Positions 63,799 through 64,000 of a stretch of 64,000 nucleotides of DNA are shown in pieces; position 1 is the stretch's first letter; each line of letters begins with the position of its first letter. The notes below the pieces were generated by a model. The model had not been told where the DNA came from, did not search any database, and was given only the letters and a program-made list of their open reading frames with translations. The DNA comes from Lepiota brunneoincarnata (lineage: Eukaryota; Basidiomycota; Agaricomycetes; Agaricales; Agaricaceae), in the NCBI GenBank assembly GCA_023014365.1, contig JAEBUN010000003.1, forward strand, positions 2,294,001 through 2,358,000, written 5' to 3'. Position numbers and translations under genes: made by a program.

Positions 63799-64000
63799 GT
63801 GCCCCCCCCTTTAGGGCCGAGCCTCGAGGCCCAAGGCGGTCTAGACCGGGGCCCACCGGAAAATTCCACGAGGGTATAAAAAAAAAGGTGAACTGATTCG
63901 AATTTGAGAGGACACAACTTGACCTCCTACCCCCATGAGCAGACAACCATCCCGTCAACCGACCGCTACGGAGCGCAAGGCGTGATTACTGAGAGAGAAG
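63799..64000 (+). other. Possible start of R element internal region
   Basis: GC-rich, opening with a C run; no tRNA-type primer-binding site is obvious. Confidence 0.35.

Noticed and set aside
63799..63815. tRNA primer-binding site after the R LTR
   Set aside because: No TGG start and no tRNA 3' end match that I recognise.

Overview
The window looks like agaric-type basidiomycete heterochromatin. Almost everything in it is transposable element: chromodomain-bearing Ty3/gypsy retrotransposons, a Tnp2 (CACTA/Plavaka-type) transposase relic, short 48-73 bp introns, and heavy CpG-to-TpG decay of older copies. The genus cannot be fixed from sequence alone. No rRNA, tRNA or CRISPR array was seen, and no confident host housekeeping gene.

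I use working family names. A: gypsy chromovirus, LTR about 384 bp, four copies (A1 plus strand at 6706-23771; A2 minus at 36052-43971; A3 minus at 47191-55351; A4 minus at 44545-61303). B: related chromovirus, LTR 698-710 bp (full element 14107-22320 minus; solo LTR 45198-45907; 5' end at 62273-63137). C: long-LTR element whose 3' end and LTR lie at 549-6705 plus 23772-24744, with a second LTR at 61304-62272. R: 661-bp LTRs at 1-548, 7556-8216 and 63138-63798. D: LTRs at 30966-31733 and 57334-57778. S: short repeat at 35609-35754 and 36737-36895.

Layout: the C internal region (549-5893) carries two small sense membrane ORFs and two multi-exon genes in antisense. Its LTR is split by A1, which holds an R solo LTR and the whole B element. 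At 24745-31733 lie an unrecognised ORF, low-level repeats, a Tnp2 transposase killed only by TGA codons, and a D LTR. From 31734 to 36046 the sequence is unrecognised apart from a 21-bp minisatellite. A2 follows, then A4 carrying a B solo LTR, all of A3 and a D solo LTR. At the right edge the A4 LTR is entered by C, C by B, and B by R: a four-deep nest.

Both gypsy lineages share a non-textbook genome plan. A long Gag N-terminal region has no AUG; in A it is preceded in frame, across one TAG, by a small membrane-segment ORF. Pol follows in the -1 frame. Downstream of pol lie two long overlapping ORFs (3a with zinc knuckles, 3b in the +1 frame). In B, ORF3b runs through the polypurine tract and about 370 nt into the LTR, so the LTR itself encodes an acidic domain. 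Both lineages have a primer-binding site complementary to their own LTR leader, as in Tf1-type self-priming.
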